From: Bacteroidales bacterium UBA6431
GTDB taxonomy: Bacteria > Bacteroidota > Bacteroidia > Bacteroidales > UBA932
DNA: 48,465 nt
Reading direction: 5' to 3'
Assembly (NCBI GenBank): GCA_002439095.1
Contig: DJOT01000012.1
Location: 1 to 48,465, forward strand
How positions within the stretch are numbered: position 1 is the stretch's first letter; the number at the start of each line of letters is the position of its first letter. The notes beneath the pieces were generated by a model, which was not told the origin of the DNA, searched no databases, and saw nothing but the letters and a program-made list of their open reading frames with translations. The translations under genes and the position numbers were made by a program. Positions 1 to 8,320 of this stretch are shown here, one piece after another.

Positions 1-48
1 AAGTAAGTGTCAAAGATGGAAAAATAGTGAATTTTCACGAGCTTTAAG

Positions 49-56
49 TATCTTTG
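49..56 (+). promoter_or_regulatory. Predicted -7 promoter box for obgE
   Basis: TATCTTTG matches the Bacteroidota -7 consensus TAnnTTTG. It lies 76 nt before the obgE ATG, so the transcript should carry a leader of about 70 nt. No clear -33 TTTG is visible. Confidence 0.55.
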
Positions 57-59
57 CAC

Positions 60-113
60 TTTTGAAGTTGGGCTTTCCAGCTTCAAAAAGGTTATTGACC
101 TCAAAGAGGGTCA
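60..113 (+). other. Two hairpins in the obgE leader
   Basis: TTTTGAAG at 60-67 pairs with CTTCAAAA at 81-88, with an inner TGG/CCA pairing. A second, weaker stem joins TGACC (96-100) and GGTCA (109-113). Both fall between the predicted transcription start and the obgE ATG. The first could also be a terminator for an upstream gene outside the window. Function is unknown. Confidence 0.4.
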
Positions 114-132
114 TTAAAAAAGATAGAAAATT

Positions 133-1125
133 ATGCCTGACAGCAACTTTATAGACTACGTCAAGATATACTGCGCATCCGGACACGGGGGCGCAGGTTC
201 GGTGCATCTGCACCGGGCCAAATACATACCGAAAGGCGGACCGGACGGGGGAGACGGCGGACGCGGAGGCCACATCATCCTACGGGCCAACCCGCAGTTC
301 TGGACCCTCATCCATCTCAAATACCGCAAGCACATCAAGGCCGATGACGGGGAGAAAGGAGGCTCGGCCAACCGCAGCGGCAAGAACGGAGCCGACATAT
401 TCCTGGACGTGCCCGTAGGGACCGTAGTCAAAGATGCCGAGACAGGGGAGACGCTTTTCGAGATGATGGAGGCTGGAGAGGAGAGAATCCTATGCAAGGG
501 TGGCCGCGGAGGCCTTGGCAACAGCAATTTCAAGACCCCGACAATGCAGACCCCACGTTTCGCCCAGCCGGGAGAAGACGGGCAGGAAGGAGTCTATATC
601 CTTGAACTCAAGCTCCTTGCAGACGTGGGGCTTGTGGGATTCCCGAACGCTGGCAAGTCAACCTTGCTGAGCACGATCACGGCAGCAAAACCGAAAATCG
701 CATCCTATGCTTTCACGACGCTTGAACCGAACCTCGGCATAGTCAAATACCACGACGGACGCTCTTTCGTGATGGCGGACATCCCGGGCATCATCGAGGG
801 AGCACACGACGGAAAAGGCATAGGCCTGCGTTTCCTGCGCCACATCGAGCGCAACTCAGTGCTGCTCTTCATGGTGAGCGTGGAGGAAGAGGACATCGCC
901 AAAGGATACCGCACACTCCTCAACGAGCTCCAACTCTACAACCCGGAGCTTCTAACCAAGCAGCGGGTGCTCGCCATCACCAAGTGCGACCTGATCGACA
1001 AGGAGATAGAGGAGCAGATGCGGCCATCAATCCCGGCAGGGATACCATACGTATTCATATCTTCCAGCACCGGAGAAGGTCTGGACAAACTCAAAGACGC
1101 ATTATGGAAAGCATTGCAGGACTGA
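133..1125 (+). CDS. obgE: GTPase ObgE/CgtA
   Basis: 330-residue Obg-family GTPase that associates with the 50S ribosomal subunit and acts in late ribosome assembly and stress control. Residues 1-157 form the glycine-rich Obg fold (GPDGGDGGRGG near 36-46). The G domain follows with the P-loop GFPNAGKST (169-177), DIPG (216-219) and TKCD (283-286) in place of the canonical NKxD. The acidic C-terminal extension of some Obg proteins is absent. TK[SC]D is, as I recall, usual for this phylum, so it is not read as a defect. The start is the first in-frame ATG and gives the conserved N-terminus. It overlaps the next gene by 22 nt, suggesting co-transcription. Confidence 0.97.
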   Translation: MPDSNFIDYVKIYCASGHGGAGSVHLHRAKYIPKGGPDGGDGGRGGHIILRANPQFWTLIHLKYRKHIKADDGEKGGSANRSGKNGADIFLDVPVGTVVKDAETGETLFEMMEAGEERILCKGGRGGLGNSNFKTPTMQTPRFAQPGEDGQEGVYILELKLLADVGLVGFPNAGKSTLLSTITAAKPKIASYAFTTLEPNLGIVKYHDGRSFVMADIPGIIEGAHDGKGIGLRFLRHIERNSVLLFMVSVEEEDIAKGYRTLLNELQLYNPELLTKQRVLAITKCDLIDKEIEEQMRPSIPAGIPYVFISSSTGEGLDKLKDALWKALQD

Positions 1126-1727
1126 CACTTTGGGATCATCTCGAAAACGCGGACCGGGTAGCAACCATGGGCATCAACTCGCTGCACTGCAGTTTTACAG
1201 ACGCGATGTGGAGAGTATTTTCCGATAAGGAAATATGGTATCCGCTCTATCTGGCTGTGCTGATTTTCCTGTTCATAAGGCTCGGATGGAAAAAGGCGCT
1301 GATCGTCACCGTTTCATGCATCCTGACCATCGTGGCGTGCGACCAGTTCGCCAACTTCACCAAGGAGTTTTTCGGCAGACTGCGCCCATGTTGGGATTCA
1401 TTCACTGCCGGAAGGGGACTGCACCTGCTTGAGGGAAGGGGGAATCTGCACGGGTTTTATTCTGCTCATGCCGCCAACGCGATCGGCTTCGCCGTATGTT
1501 CCACCATAGGTTTCAACAATGCCCGCAAGATCAACATGCCACGGCACGAAGTGTACAAGTATTGTATCCTCGCTTGGGCCTTGCTAGTGGGTATCAGCCG
1601 CATTTTTGTAGGAAAGCATTTCCTCGGCGATGTGCTGACAGGGTTCGTGGTGGGGAGCCTGTTCGCTTGGGGGATAGCCTCGCTGGCAAGGCTTGCTATA
1701 AGGAAACTGAACCTGCAACAACATTGA
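1104..1727 (+). CDS. PAP2-family membrane phosphatase
   Basis: About 207 residues with several hydrophobic segments. The three PAP2 phosphatase motifs are visible: KEFFGRLRP (K-x6-RP), FYSAHAAN (variant of PSGH) and SRIFVGKHFLGD (SR-x5-H-x3-D). Family members dephosphorylate lipid phosphates such as undecaprenyl pyrophosphate, phosphatidic acid or phosphatidylglycerol phosphate at the membrane; the substrate here is not determinable. The ATG at 1104 is preferred over upstream in-frame starts because those would lie deep inside obgE in another frame and add a basic, non-family stretch. Its 3' end overlaps the convergent lipid kinase gene by 32 nt. Confidence 0.88.
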   Translation: MESIAGLTLWDHLENADRVATMGINSLHCSFTDAMWRVFSDKEIWYPLYLAVLIFLFIRLGWKKALIVTVSCILTIVACDQFANFTKEFFGRLRPCWDSFTAGRGLHLLEGRGNLHGFYSAHAANAIGFAVCSTIGFNNARKINMPRHEVYKYCILAWALLVGISRIFVGKHFLGDVLTGFVVGSLFAWGIASLARLAIRKLNLQQH

Positions 1728-2652
1728 TTTTACTGCCAGTAACTTCCATAGTCAACGGCAGGCGTCCCTCGATCTCCCCGTCAAGTTCAAATATGTCATC
1801 TGAGCCCTCGCTCATTGGCACGACCTGAAGCACCTTGCACTTGCCGCCGAGTATATACTTGGACTCATTGAGATTGCCCTGATACAGCCTCGGCATTTCC
1901 CGTACAATCTTCCCGAGGCTCAATTTCGGAATTATCGTGTAATCGAGCAGACCGTCATCGACCTTTGCCAACGGGACTTGACGCATACCGCTTCCTGAAT
2001 AGCGCCCGTTACCGAAAGCCAAAGAATAACATGGCCCGCTGAAAACAGACCGGCCGTCCGCAACGAGGCATACGTCAATTGATCTAAAGCTCAATATCGT
2101 ATAGCGCAAAGCATTGAGATATATAAGTTTACCTCTCTTGCCGCTTTCTTTCTGCGAATTGACCCTCTGGCAGACATGCGAGTCAAAACCGACACCGCCG
2201 ATATTCGCCATGTAAAGACGTCTCCCGGCACAGCTGCTGACCTCAATCACGTCCATCGGCACGACACTCCCTTTACATATCAGATCCACAGCCTCATCCA
2301 CATCATTCGGCACGTTGAAAGACTTTATCCAGTCGTTTCCGGAACCTATCGGCACCACCCCGATTGTAAACTCCTCTGTGGGAACAGCATGCTCGAAGCA
2401 CCAGGAACAGATTCCGTTGAATACCTCGTGTACAGAGCCGTCTCCGCCGACCGCATATATCCGTCTGTATCCGCTTGCCGCCGCCTCGTATGCCAACGCT
2501 GTGGCATGCCGCTTATAGTCGGTGAGAGCTGTAACGAAAGAAATGCCGGAACGCTCCAGCCTATGCTCGGCGGGGAGCCATTCACACATCGTCCTGCCAG
2601 AACCGGCACGGGGATTGACGATGAAATAACAGTCGGTTTTTGTTTCAGACAT
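1696..2652 (-). CDS. Diacylglycerol kinase / YegS-like lipid kinase
   Basis: 318 residues from the ATG at 2652. Motifs of the DAGK catalytic domain: VNPRAGSG near residue 15, GGDGSVHEVFNG in the nucleotide-binding loop, and GSGNDW. Homologues phosphorylate diacylglycerol or related lipids, recycling them into phospholipid synthesis, or act on sphingoid bases. Bacteroidales make sphingolipids, so a sphingosine-kinase-like role is possible but unproven. Upstream in-frame codons extend into parA and are rejected; the chosen start sits 4 nt after a perfect -7 box. The gene is divergent from parA with a 52-bp gap, and its end overlaps the PAP2 gene, whose family reaction is the reverse chemistry. 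Confidence 0.88.
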   Translation of the reverse strand: MSETKTDCYFIVNPRAGSGRTMCEWLPAEHRLERSGISFVTALTDYKRHATALAYEAAASGYRRIYAVGGDGSVHEVFNGICSWCFEHAVPTEEFTIGVVPIGSGNDWIKSFNVPNDVDEAVDLICKGSVVPMDVIEVSSCAGRRLYMANIGGVGFDSHVCQRVNSQKESGKRGKLIYLNALRYTILSFRSIDVCLVADGRSVFSGPCYSLAFGNGRYSGSGMRQVPLAKVDDGLLDYTIIPKLSLGKIVREMPRLYQGNLNESKYILGGKCKVLQVVPMSEGSDDIFELDGEIEGRLPLTMEVTGSKINVVAGSVSL

Positions 2653-2656
2653 GCCG

Positions 2657-2664
2657 CAAATGTA
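2657..2664 (-). promoter_or_regulatory. -7 promoter box of the lipid kinase gene, near-leaderless
   Basis: On the minus strand this reads TACATTTG, an exact TAnnTTTG match. Only 4 nt separate it from the ATG at 2652, so the mRNA should start at or very near the start codon. Confidence 0.6.
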
Positions 2665-2676
2665 GGAATAAATTAT

Positions 2677-2684
2677 TACTTTTG
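2677..2684 (+). promoter_or_regulatory. -7 promoter box for parA
   Basis: TACTTTTG matches TAnnTTTG exactly, 20 nt before the parA ATG. It is back-to-back with the lipid kinase promoter box, 12 bp away on the other strand. Confidence 0.6.
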
Positions 2685-2704
2685 TAATCTTCGAGAATAG
2701 GAAT

Positions 2705-3481
2705 ATGGGTAAAGTCATCGCTATAGCAAACCAGAAGGGCGGCGTGGGCAAGACCACTACCGCCATCAATCTTGCCGCTTCCCTCGCTGTCCTTGAGAAG
2801 AAGGTGCTCATAATCGACGCCGATCCTCAAGCCAACACGACCTCCGGGCTAAATTTCAACCCGGACAATGACGAGAAACGGACATTGTATGAAGTGATGA
2901 TTGGCAAGATAGACATCTCAGATGCTCTGATACAGACAGAGATGGAGCGTCTGCATATGATTCCCTCACATATCAATCTCGTCGGGGCAGAAATAGAGCT
3001 TCTCGAGACCGGACAACGAGAATCCGTGATGAAATCCGTATTGGCCCCTGTCAAAGACAACTATGACTATATCATAATCGACTGTTCACCTTCGCTCGGA
3101 CTCATCACCATCAACTCCCTTACGGCAGCGGACTCCGTGATGATCCCCGTGCAGCCGGAATTCTTTGCGCTTGAAGGTCTGGGTAAACTTCTGCAGACCA
3201 TACGCCTCGTACAGGGAGGATACAACCCCGACCTGTCGATAGAAGGCTTTGTCGTGACCATGTACGACGGGCGCACGAAAGTCCACACCCAGGTGCTGGC
3301 CGAACTCAGGGAGCATTTCAAGGAGATGGTCTTCAAGACTGTCATACAGCGTAATATACGCCTGAGCGAAGCCCCCTCTCACGGAAAGCCGATAGTCCTT
3401 TATGATATAATGTGCAACGGCTCCAACAACTACCTCAATCTTGCAAAGGAGGTCATGGAGCATAACGGAGAACAAATATGA
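2705..3481 (+). CDS. parA: Chromosome-partitioning ATPase ParA/Soj
   Basis: 258-residue ParA-family ATPase that, with ParB bound at parS, segregates newly replicated origins. The deviant Walker A box KGGVGKTTT starts at residue 11 with the signature lysine, and DADPQANTT (about 39-47) and IIDCSPSLG are the other nucleotide-binding motifs. Length and the lack of an N-terminal HTH fit the chromosomal Soj type rather than plasmid ParA. Its stop overlaps the parB start (ATGA), so the two are translationally coupled. Confidence 0.96.
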   Translation: MGKVIAIANQKGGVGKTTTAINLAASLAVLEKKVLIIDADPQANTTSGLNFNPDNDEKRTLYEVMIGKIDISDALIQTEMERLHMIPSHINLVGAEIELLETGQRESVMKSVLAPVKDNYDYIIIDCSPSLGLITINSLTAADSVMIPVQPEFFALEGLGKLLQTIRLVQGGYNPDLSIEGFVVTMYDGRTKVHTQVLAELREHFKEMVFKTVIQRNIRLSEAPSHGKPIVLYDIMCNGSNNYLNLAKEVMEHNGEQI

Positions 3482-4419
3482 GCAAAGAGCCAAGAGGGCT
3501 TGGCAAGGGATTGAGCGCGCTGCTTGGGGAAGTTCCCAATGCAGACGCCCTTCGCAAGCCGGTCGGATACGTCAACAAAGAAGTCGTAGGCACACGGGGC
3601 CGGCAGGAAAACACGGCCGACATACTCAGAATTCCGGTGGACATGATCGAGCCGAACCCGTATCAGCCACGCATGTCTTTCGACCAGACAGCATTGGAGG
3701 AACTGGCAGCATCCATCCGGACACTTGGCTTGATCCAGCCCGTGACTGTCAGACGCGTTACAGACAACCGTTACCAGATAATAAGCGGAGAGCGACGCTA
3801 CAAGGCGTGCCGTCTGGCAGGCATGACGACCATCCCGGCATATATCCGCGATGCCAACGACCAGGGGATGCTCGAAATGGCCATCGTGGAGAACGTCCAG
3901 AGGGAGAACCTCGACCCTATAGAGCTGGCGCTGAGCTACCAGAGGCTCATCGATGAATGCTCGCTCACCCAAGACATGCTTGCCGACAGGGTGGGGAAGA
4001 AGAGGGCGACCATCGCCAACACGATAAGACTGCTCAAACTGCCTGCCAAAGTCCAGCACGACATAAAGGTAGGCCTGCTCAGCGCAGGACACGCCAAGGC
4101 GATCCTCGGAGTCGAAGAGCCTGAACTTCAGGAAAAGCTCTGCGATCTGGTCATCAGGGACGGGCTCTCTGTCCGTGAACTCGAGTCCCTTGCGAGGAAG
4201 GTCGTGCTTGACCCCAAATCAGGCCCGTCCCGCCCCAAGACCAGAGAACAGGATCTCACTGACGACTATTACAAGGTCCTCGAGCATGTGGGCAAGTACT
4301 TCTCCAGCAGCATATCCATGAAGAGAAACAGCAGCGGGAAAGGCACAATGACAATCCGCTTCAACTCCGACGAGGAAGTGCGGGCTTTCGTCAAAGCACT
4401 TGAAGACAAACATTTCTGA
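3478..4419 (+). CDS. parB: Chromosome-partitioning protein ParB/Spo0J
   Basis: 313 residues. The N-terminal CTPase/ParB domain has NPYQPR (60-65) and the arginine-patch motif SGERRYKA (103-110). A central helix-turn-helix follows at about 150-200 (LTQDMLADRVGKKRATIANT), which reads parS, and a C-terminal dimerisation region lies after about 240. The protein loads on parS and spreads as a CTP-dependent clamp. I found no convincing 16-bp parS palindrome in the window. The gene overlaps parA by 4 nt and the next gene by 1 nt. Confidence 0.96.
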   Translation: MSKEPRGLGKGLSALLGEVPNADALRKPVGYVNKEVVGTRGRQENTADILRIPVDMIEPNPYQPRMSFDQTALEELAASIRTLGLIQPVTVRRVTDNRYQIISGERRYKACRLAGMTTIPAYIRDANDQGMLEMAIVENVQRENLDPIELALSYQRLIDECSLTQDMLADRVGKKRATIANTIRLLKLPAKVQHDIKVGLLSAGHAKAILGVEEPELQEKLCDLVIRDGLSVRELESLARKVVLDPKSGPSRPKTREQDLTDDYYKVLEHVGKYFSSSISMKRNSSGKGTMTIRFNSDEEVRAFVKALEDKHF

Positions 4420-5315
4420 TGACTCCGAGGGCAAGGGTAAAGTTCATTATGGCGATTGTGGCGGCATTATTGCTGTCCGCTTTTTCCGTGCGCGCCCAGT
4501 TTAGGGACGAAGCTTTCTCGCAGCAGTACAACTCCGACCCGGCAGACAAGGTAGACACTACTGACGTGCTGTTCTCGTTCAAGGAATACATCGGGGGACT
4601 CAAGCACCAGAGACAGATCAAGATGGGGACAATGGCCATGGGTTCAGCCGTAATGATAGGCGGCTGCCAGATCTACAACAGGCAGTACTGGAAACTTCCC
4701 ATAGTATACGGAACCATAGGAGGAAGCCTCGGAGCCGGGATCTACCTCAATACACAGGGCAGACACGATGCTGCCAAATGGTGCTTTATCGGAGCAGGAA
4801 TCGCATATTGGGGTACCATGATGGACGGAGTCCTCAATTACAGCCCGGCAGAATACCCTCATGCCGGAAAGGCGACCATGTATTCGGTCCTGGTTCCGGG
4901 ACTCGGACAGATTTACAACCGCGAGTACTGGAAGCTTCCCCTTTATCTCGGAGCCATGGCAGCGGGGATCCACTACTACTCTGATTTCTCACGTAACTTC
5001 CAGCGTTTCCGCAATATATACAAAGAGGCCACAGATACGGAGCATGAATATACAGGCCCGATAACCGCCGATCAGGCGTTGTACTACCGCAACACGTACC
5101 GGCGGTATCGTGACTACGCCCTGCTTATCACGGCTGCTGTATACCTGCTTCAGATAATGGATGCCAACGTATTCTCCTACATGCACAACTTCGAGGTGGA
5201 CGACGACATCTCGCTCAATGTTTCCCCGACAATGTTGGCCCCGGACTGCCAGTTCGCGTCTGCGGGAGGCTCCGTACGCCCGGCATTCGGTCTGAAACTC
5301 GGAATGAATTTTTGA
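4419..5315 (+). CDS. DUF5683-family membrane protein
   Basis: 298 residues with an N-terminal signal-like segment (MAIVAALLLSAFSVRAQ) and several later hydrophobic stretches. The motif QIYNRxYWKLP occurs twice, near residues 87-97 and 165-175, followed each time by a hydrophobic glycine-rich segment, which suggests an internal duplication. The family is common in Bacteroidota directly downstream of parAB and has no assigned function. The ATG overlaps the parB stop by one base and the following lytic transglycosylase starts 2 nt after its stop, so the four genes form one operon. A role linking the envelope with segregation is only suggested by context. Confidence 0.85.
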   Translation: MTPRARVKFIMAIVAALLLSAFSVRAQFRDEAFSQQYNSDPADKVDTTDVLFSFKEYIGGLKHQRQIKMGTMAMGSAVMIGGCQIYNRQYWKLPIVYGTIGGSLGAGIYLNTQGRHDAAKWCFIGAGIAYWGTMMDGVLNYSPAEYPHAGKATMYSVLVPGLGQIYNREYWKLPLYLGAMAAGIHYYSDFSRNFQRFRNIYKEATDTEHEYTGPITADQALYYRNTYRRYRDYALLITAAVYLLQIMDANVFSYMHNFEVDDDISLNVSPTMLAPDCQFASAGGSVRPAFGLKLGMNF

Positions 5316-5317
5316 AG

Positions 5318-6940
5318 ATGACCAGACAGACAACCATAATTCTCACAGGACTTCTGCTCTCCACACTCACAATGCAAGCGCAGAGCCTCTCCGACCTTTT
5401 CAAAAGGCCCAGCCGCAAGGCTCTGCAAACAGAGAACAGCGCCCTGAAAGCCAGTCTCGACTCGCTTCAGGCCCTGGTAGACAGCCTTGAGGAGAGACGC
5501 TACATAGAAGACAATGAACTGAGGGCCGTGATCGAGGGCAACAGTTCCGCAGAAGCCGAAGACAGCATAGAATACACGGCCGAAGTCAGCGACAGCCTCC
5601 TGCACCTCTGGTACAGAAACTCGTTCGCAGGCGAAGCGGGTTCGGTTTCAGAATTCGACATGGACTCTGTGCGTTTCTCCTCCAACGTCCCCGACCAGGA
5701 GATGATCGACAGGCTGAATGCCATGAATTCATTCATCACATTGCCATTCAATGACAATGTCAAGAACTACATAATTCTCTACTCCGAGAAGATGCCGGAA
5801 AGGATGAGTCGCGTAATGGGCTTGAGCAGCTACTATTTCCCGATGTTCGAGGATGTGCTCAACAGATACGGCCTCCCGCTTGAGCTGAAATACATGGCGG
5901 TGATCGAATCCATGCTCAACCCGGTAGCCACTTCACGTGCCGGAGCCAGGGGCATCTGGCAGTTCATGTACCGCACAGCCCGCAACTACGGACTGGAAAT
6001 CAACTCTTTCGTGGACGAGAGGCTCGATGTCGAAAAGGCCATGGACGCCGCGGCACGTTACCTGCGCGACGCATACAAGATATTCGGAGACTGGGCACTC
6101 GCCATAAGTTCATACAACTGCGGTGCCGGCAATGTCTCCAAGGCCATCAGGCGGGCAGGCGGCAGCAGGGATTTCTGGAGCATCTACCCGTATCTTCCAC
6201 GGGAGACAAGAGGCTATGTGCCGGCGTTTGTGGGGGCCATGTACGCGATGACCTACCATAAAGAGTATGGAATCGTGCCGCAGAATGTAGGCATGCCCGC
6301 GCAGACCGACACATTCGAGATCCGCAAAAACCTCCACTTCGCCCAGATCAACTCCGTTGTCGGGGTGCCTATGGATGTCCTCAAGAATCTCAACCCTCAA
6401 TATATACACGAGATAATTCCCGGGAACAGCAGGAGCCACGTCCTAAAACTCCCGTACACATGGACGACAGCCTTTGTTGAAGCTGACAGGGACTCCCTTT
6501 ACAACTTCAAGGCGGACTCTCTTCTGAGCCAGAAAGTCCTCAAAGACGTGCAGAGAAAGGGCAGCCGCCCTTCCGGGCAACAGCGGATAGCATACAAAGT
6601 CAAGAGCGGAGACTATCTGGGACGCATAGCCTCACGCTACGGTGTCAGTGTCAACCAGATAAAGAAATGGAACAACCTCAAGTCAGCCAACATCAGAGCT
6701 GGACAGACACTCTATATCTACGGGGCGACCAAAAACCCGTCTGGAAAATCCTCCACCTCATCCGGCAAATCGTCATCTTCTTCGAGCAGGACAAGCACTT
6801 ACACTGTACGGCAGGGAGATTCGCTATACAATATCGCGAAACTATATCCAGGTGTGAGCGCAGAGAATATCAAGAAAGCCAACGGCATGAAAAGCGACAA
6901 CATCCGTCCGGGGCAAAAGCTGAAGATTCCTCTGCCATAG
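5318..6940 (+). CDS. mltD: MltD-like lytic transglycosylase with two LysM domains
   Basis: 540 residues. It has a signal peptide (1 to about 22) with no lipobox; a variable, partly coiled region to about 180; an SLT domain at about 185-310 with the catalytic glutamate in AVIESMLNP (about residue 197) and GARGIWQFM and SSYNCGAGN; then two LysM repeats at about 426-468 (KVKSGDYLGRIA) and 495-538 (TVRQGDSLYNIA), joined by a serine-rich linker. It cleaves peptidoglycan glycan strands in the periplasm with release of 1,6-anhydromuropeptides. A TTG two codons upstream is possible, but the ATG at 5318 is preferred. The gene ends 15 nt before the convergent aldehyde dehydrogenase. Confidence 0.94.
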   Translation: MTRQTTIILTGLLLSTLTMQAQSLSDLFKRPSRKALQTENSALKASLDSLQALVDSLEERRYIEDNELRAVIEGNSSAEAEDSIEYTAEVSDSLLHLWYRNSFAGEAGSVSEFDMDSVRFSSNVPDQEMIDRLNAMNSFITLPFNDNVKNYIILYSEKMPERMSRVMGLSSYYFPMFEDVLNRYGLPLELKYMAVIESMLNPVATSRAGARGIWQFMYRTARNYGLEINSFVDERLDVEKAMDAAARYLRDAYKIFGDWALAISSYNCGAGNVSKAIRRAGGSRDFWSIYPYLPRETRGYVPAFVGAMYAMTYHKEYGIVPQNVGMPAQTDTFEIRKNLHFAQINSVVGVPMDVLKNLNPQYIHEIIPGNSRSHVLKLPYTWTTAFVEADRDSLYNFKADSLLSQKVLKDVQRKGSRPSGQQRIAYKVKSGDYLGRIASRYGVSVNQIKKWNNLKSANIRAGQTLYIYGATKNPSGKSSTSSGKSSSSSSRTSTYTVRQGDSLYNIAKLYPGVSAENIKKANGMKSDNIRPGQKLKIPLP

Positions 6941-6955
6941 TAGCGATAGGGTGTC

Positions 6956-8320
6956 TCAGCCAAGAAGTTTCTTGACAAGCCCGAAAAGGCGATAGGGCAT
7001 ATATCTGAACGGGACATCAAAGCGTCTCGGCGAGCAGAGAACGGAACGCGTATGTGAAAAGGCGAGAAAACTTTCCTTGCCGTGATAATGTCCCATGCCT
7101 GAATTGCCGACCCCACCGAATGGGAGCGCCGGATTGGCTATATGCATTATGGTATCGTTGATGCAGGCTCCGCCGGAACTCGTCCTTCTGACAAATTCCC
7201 ATCCAGTACGCTCCTCACCGAAATAATACAATGCCAACGGCTTGGGGCGTGAATTGACAAAGCCCTCCACCTCGCCCAGATCATCATATACAAGTACGGG
7301 GAAGACTGGGCCGAAGATCTCGTCCTGCATTACAGTTGAATCCAGACTCACATCCCCGAGAAGAGTCGGCTCCATGAAACGTGTATTCTCGTCATAATGT
7401 CCTCCAGCCAGGACTTCGCCCTCTGAAAGATAAGAGACTATGCGTTGGAATGCCCGGTCGCTGACAATCCTCCCGTAATAAGGGCTTTCTTCCGGATGCA
7501 CACCCAGAAGAGCAGATACGGCACTCCTGAATTCCCTCACAAAGGCATCTTTCAGATCCCTTTGCACCAAGATATAGTCAGGCGCAATGCAGGTCTGTCC
7601 GGCATTCAGTATCTTGCCCCATGCCACCCGTCTTGCAGCAAGGGCCAGATCGGCGCCCTTGTCAATGACACACGGGCTCTTGCCCCCAAGTTCGAGAATC
7701 ACAGGTGTAAGATTCTTCGCCGCCGCCGACATGGCCACTTTTCCAAGAGCGGGACTGCCAGTCAGGAAAATCAAGTCAAAACGCTCCTCAAACAGAGCCT
7801 CATTGACATCCCTGTGCCCTTGAAACACAGCGACATACTCCGGCTCAAAACACTCGCTCAACAGCTGTGAGAGGACGGCGCTCACCGATGGTGCCAACGG
7901 AGAAAGCTTAAGCACAGCCGTACAGCCGGCAGCTATCGCCCCGATGAGAGGATTCAGCGCAAGCTGTACCGGATAATTCCACGGAGACAATATCAGCACA
8001 CTGCCCAACGGCTCCGTAACCGTATAACTCCTTGACGGGAAGCCGGACAGGGGAGTAGGGCAACGCTTCCGTGAGGCCCATTTGCCAAGATTCCCAAGAC
8101 AAGCCTTGATTTCACCCTTGACAATACTGATTTCCGTCATATAAGCCTCTTCTCTCGACTTGTGCAAGTCCGTCTGGAGAGCTTCATACAATGCATTTTC
8201 CCACTTGTCAACGGATGCGTCCAAGGCCTTGAGCATCCTGCGCCGGAAGTCAAGGTCAAGCGTTACTCCGCTGCTGAAGTACTCACGCTGAGCGGATACC
8301 GTCTGAGGGATCGTCATCAT
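6956..8320 (-). CDS. Aldehyde dehydrogenase, class 3-like
   Basis: 454 residues, about 450 being usual for the ALDH3 group that lacks the longer N-terminus. SPWNYPVQLALNPL and the glycine-rich FLTGSPALGK are the NAD(P)-binding parts, ELGGKSP carries the general-base glutamate, and GQTCIAPDY carries the catalytic cysteine. It should oxidise medium- or long-chain or aromatic aldehydes to acids; the substrate is unknown. The first of two adjacent ATGs overlaps the rarA stop by 4 nt (ATGA), so it is the last gene of a GNAT-rarA-ALDH run. Confidence 0.93.
   Translation of the reverse strand: MMTIPQTVSAQREYFSSGVTLDLDFRRRMLKALDASVDKWENALYEALQTDLHKSREEAYMTEISIVKGEIKACLGNLGKWASRKRCPTPLSGFPSRSYTVTEPLGSVLILSPWNYPVQLALNPLIGAIAAGCTAVLKLSPLAPSVSAVLSQLLSECFEPEYVAVFQGHRDVNEALFEERFDLIFLTGSPALGKVAMSAAAKNLTPVILELGGKSPCVIDKGADLALAARRVAWGKILNAGQTCIAPDYILVQRDLKDAFVREFRSAVSALLGVHPEESPYYGRIVSDRAFQRIVSYLSEGEVLAGGHYDENTRFMEPTLLGDVSLDSTVMQDEIFGPVFPVLVYDDLGEVEGFVNSRPKPLALYYFGEERTGWEFVRRTSSGGACINDTIMHIANPALPFGGVGNSGMGHYHGKESFLAFSHTRSVLCSPRRFDVPFRYMPYRLFGLVKKLLG

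Noticed and set aside
133..1125. Non-canonical G4 motif TKCD in ObgE
   Set aside because: TK[SC]D at this position is, to my knowledge, normal in Obg of this phylum, so it is not a lesion.
3430..4092. 220-codon open frame antisense to parB
   Set aside because: Fully within parB, no motif, no promoter; a shadow frame.
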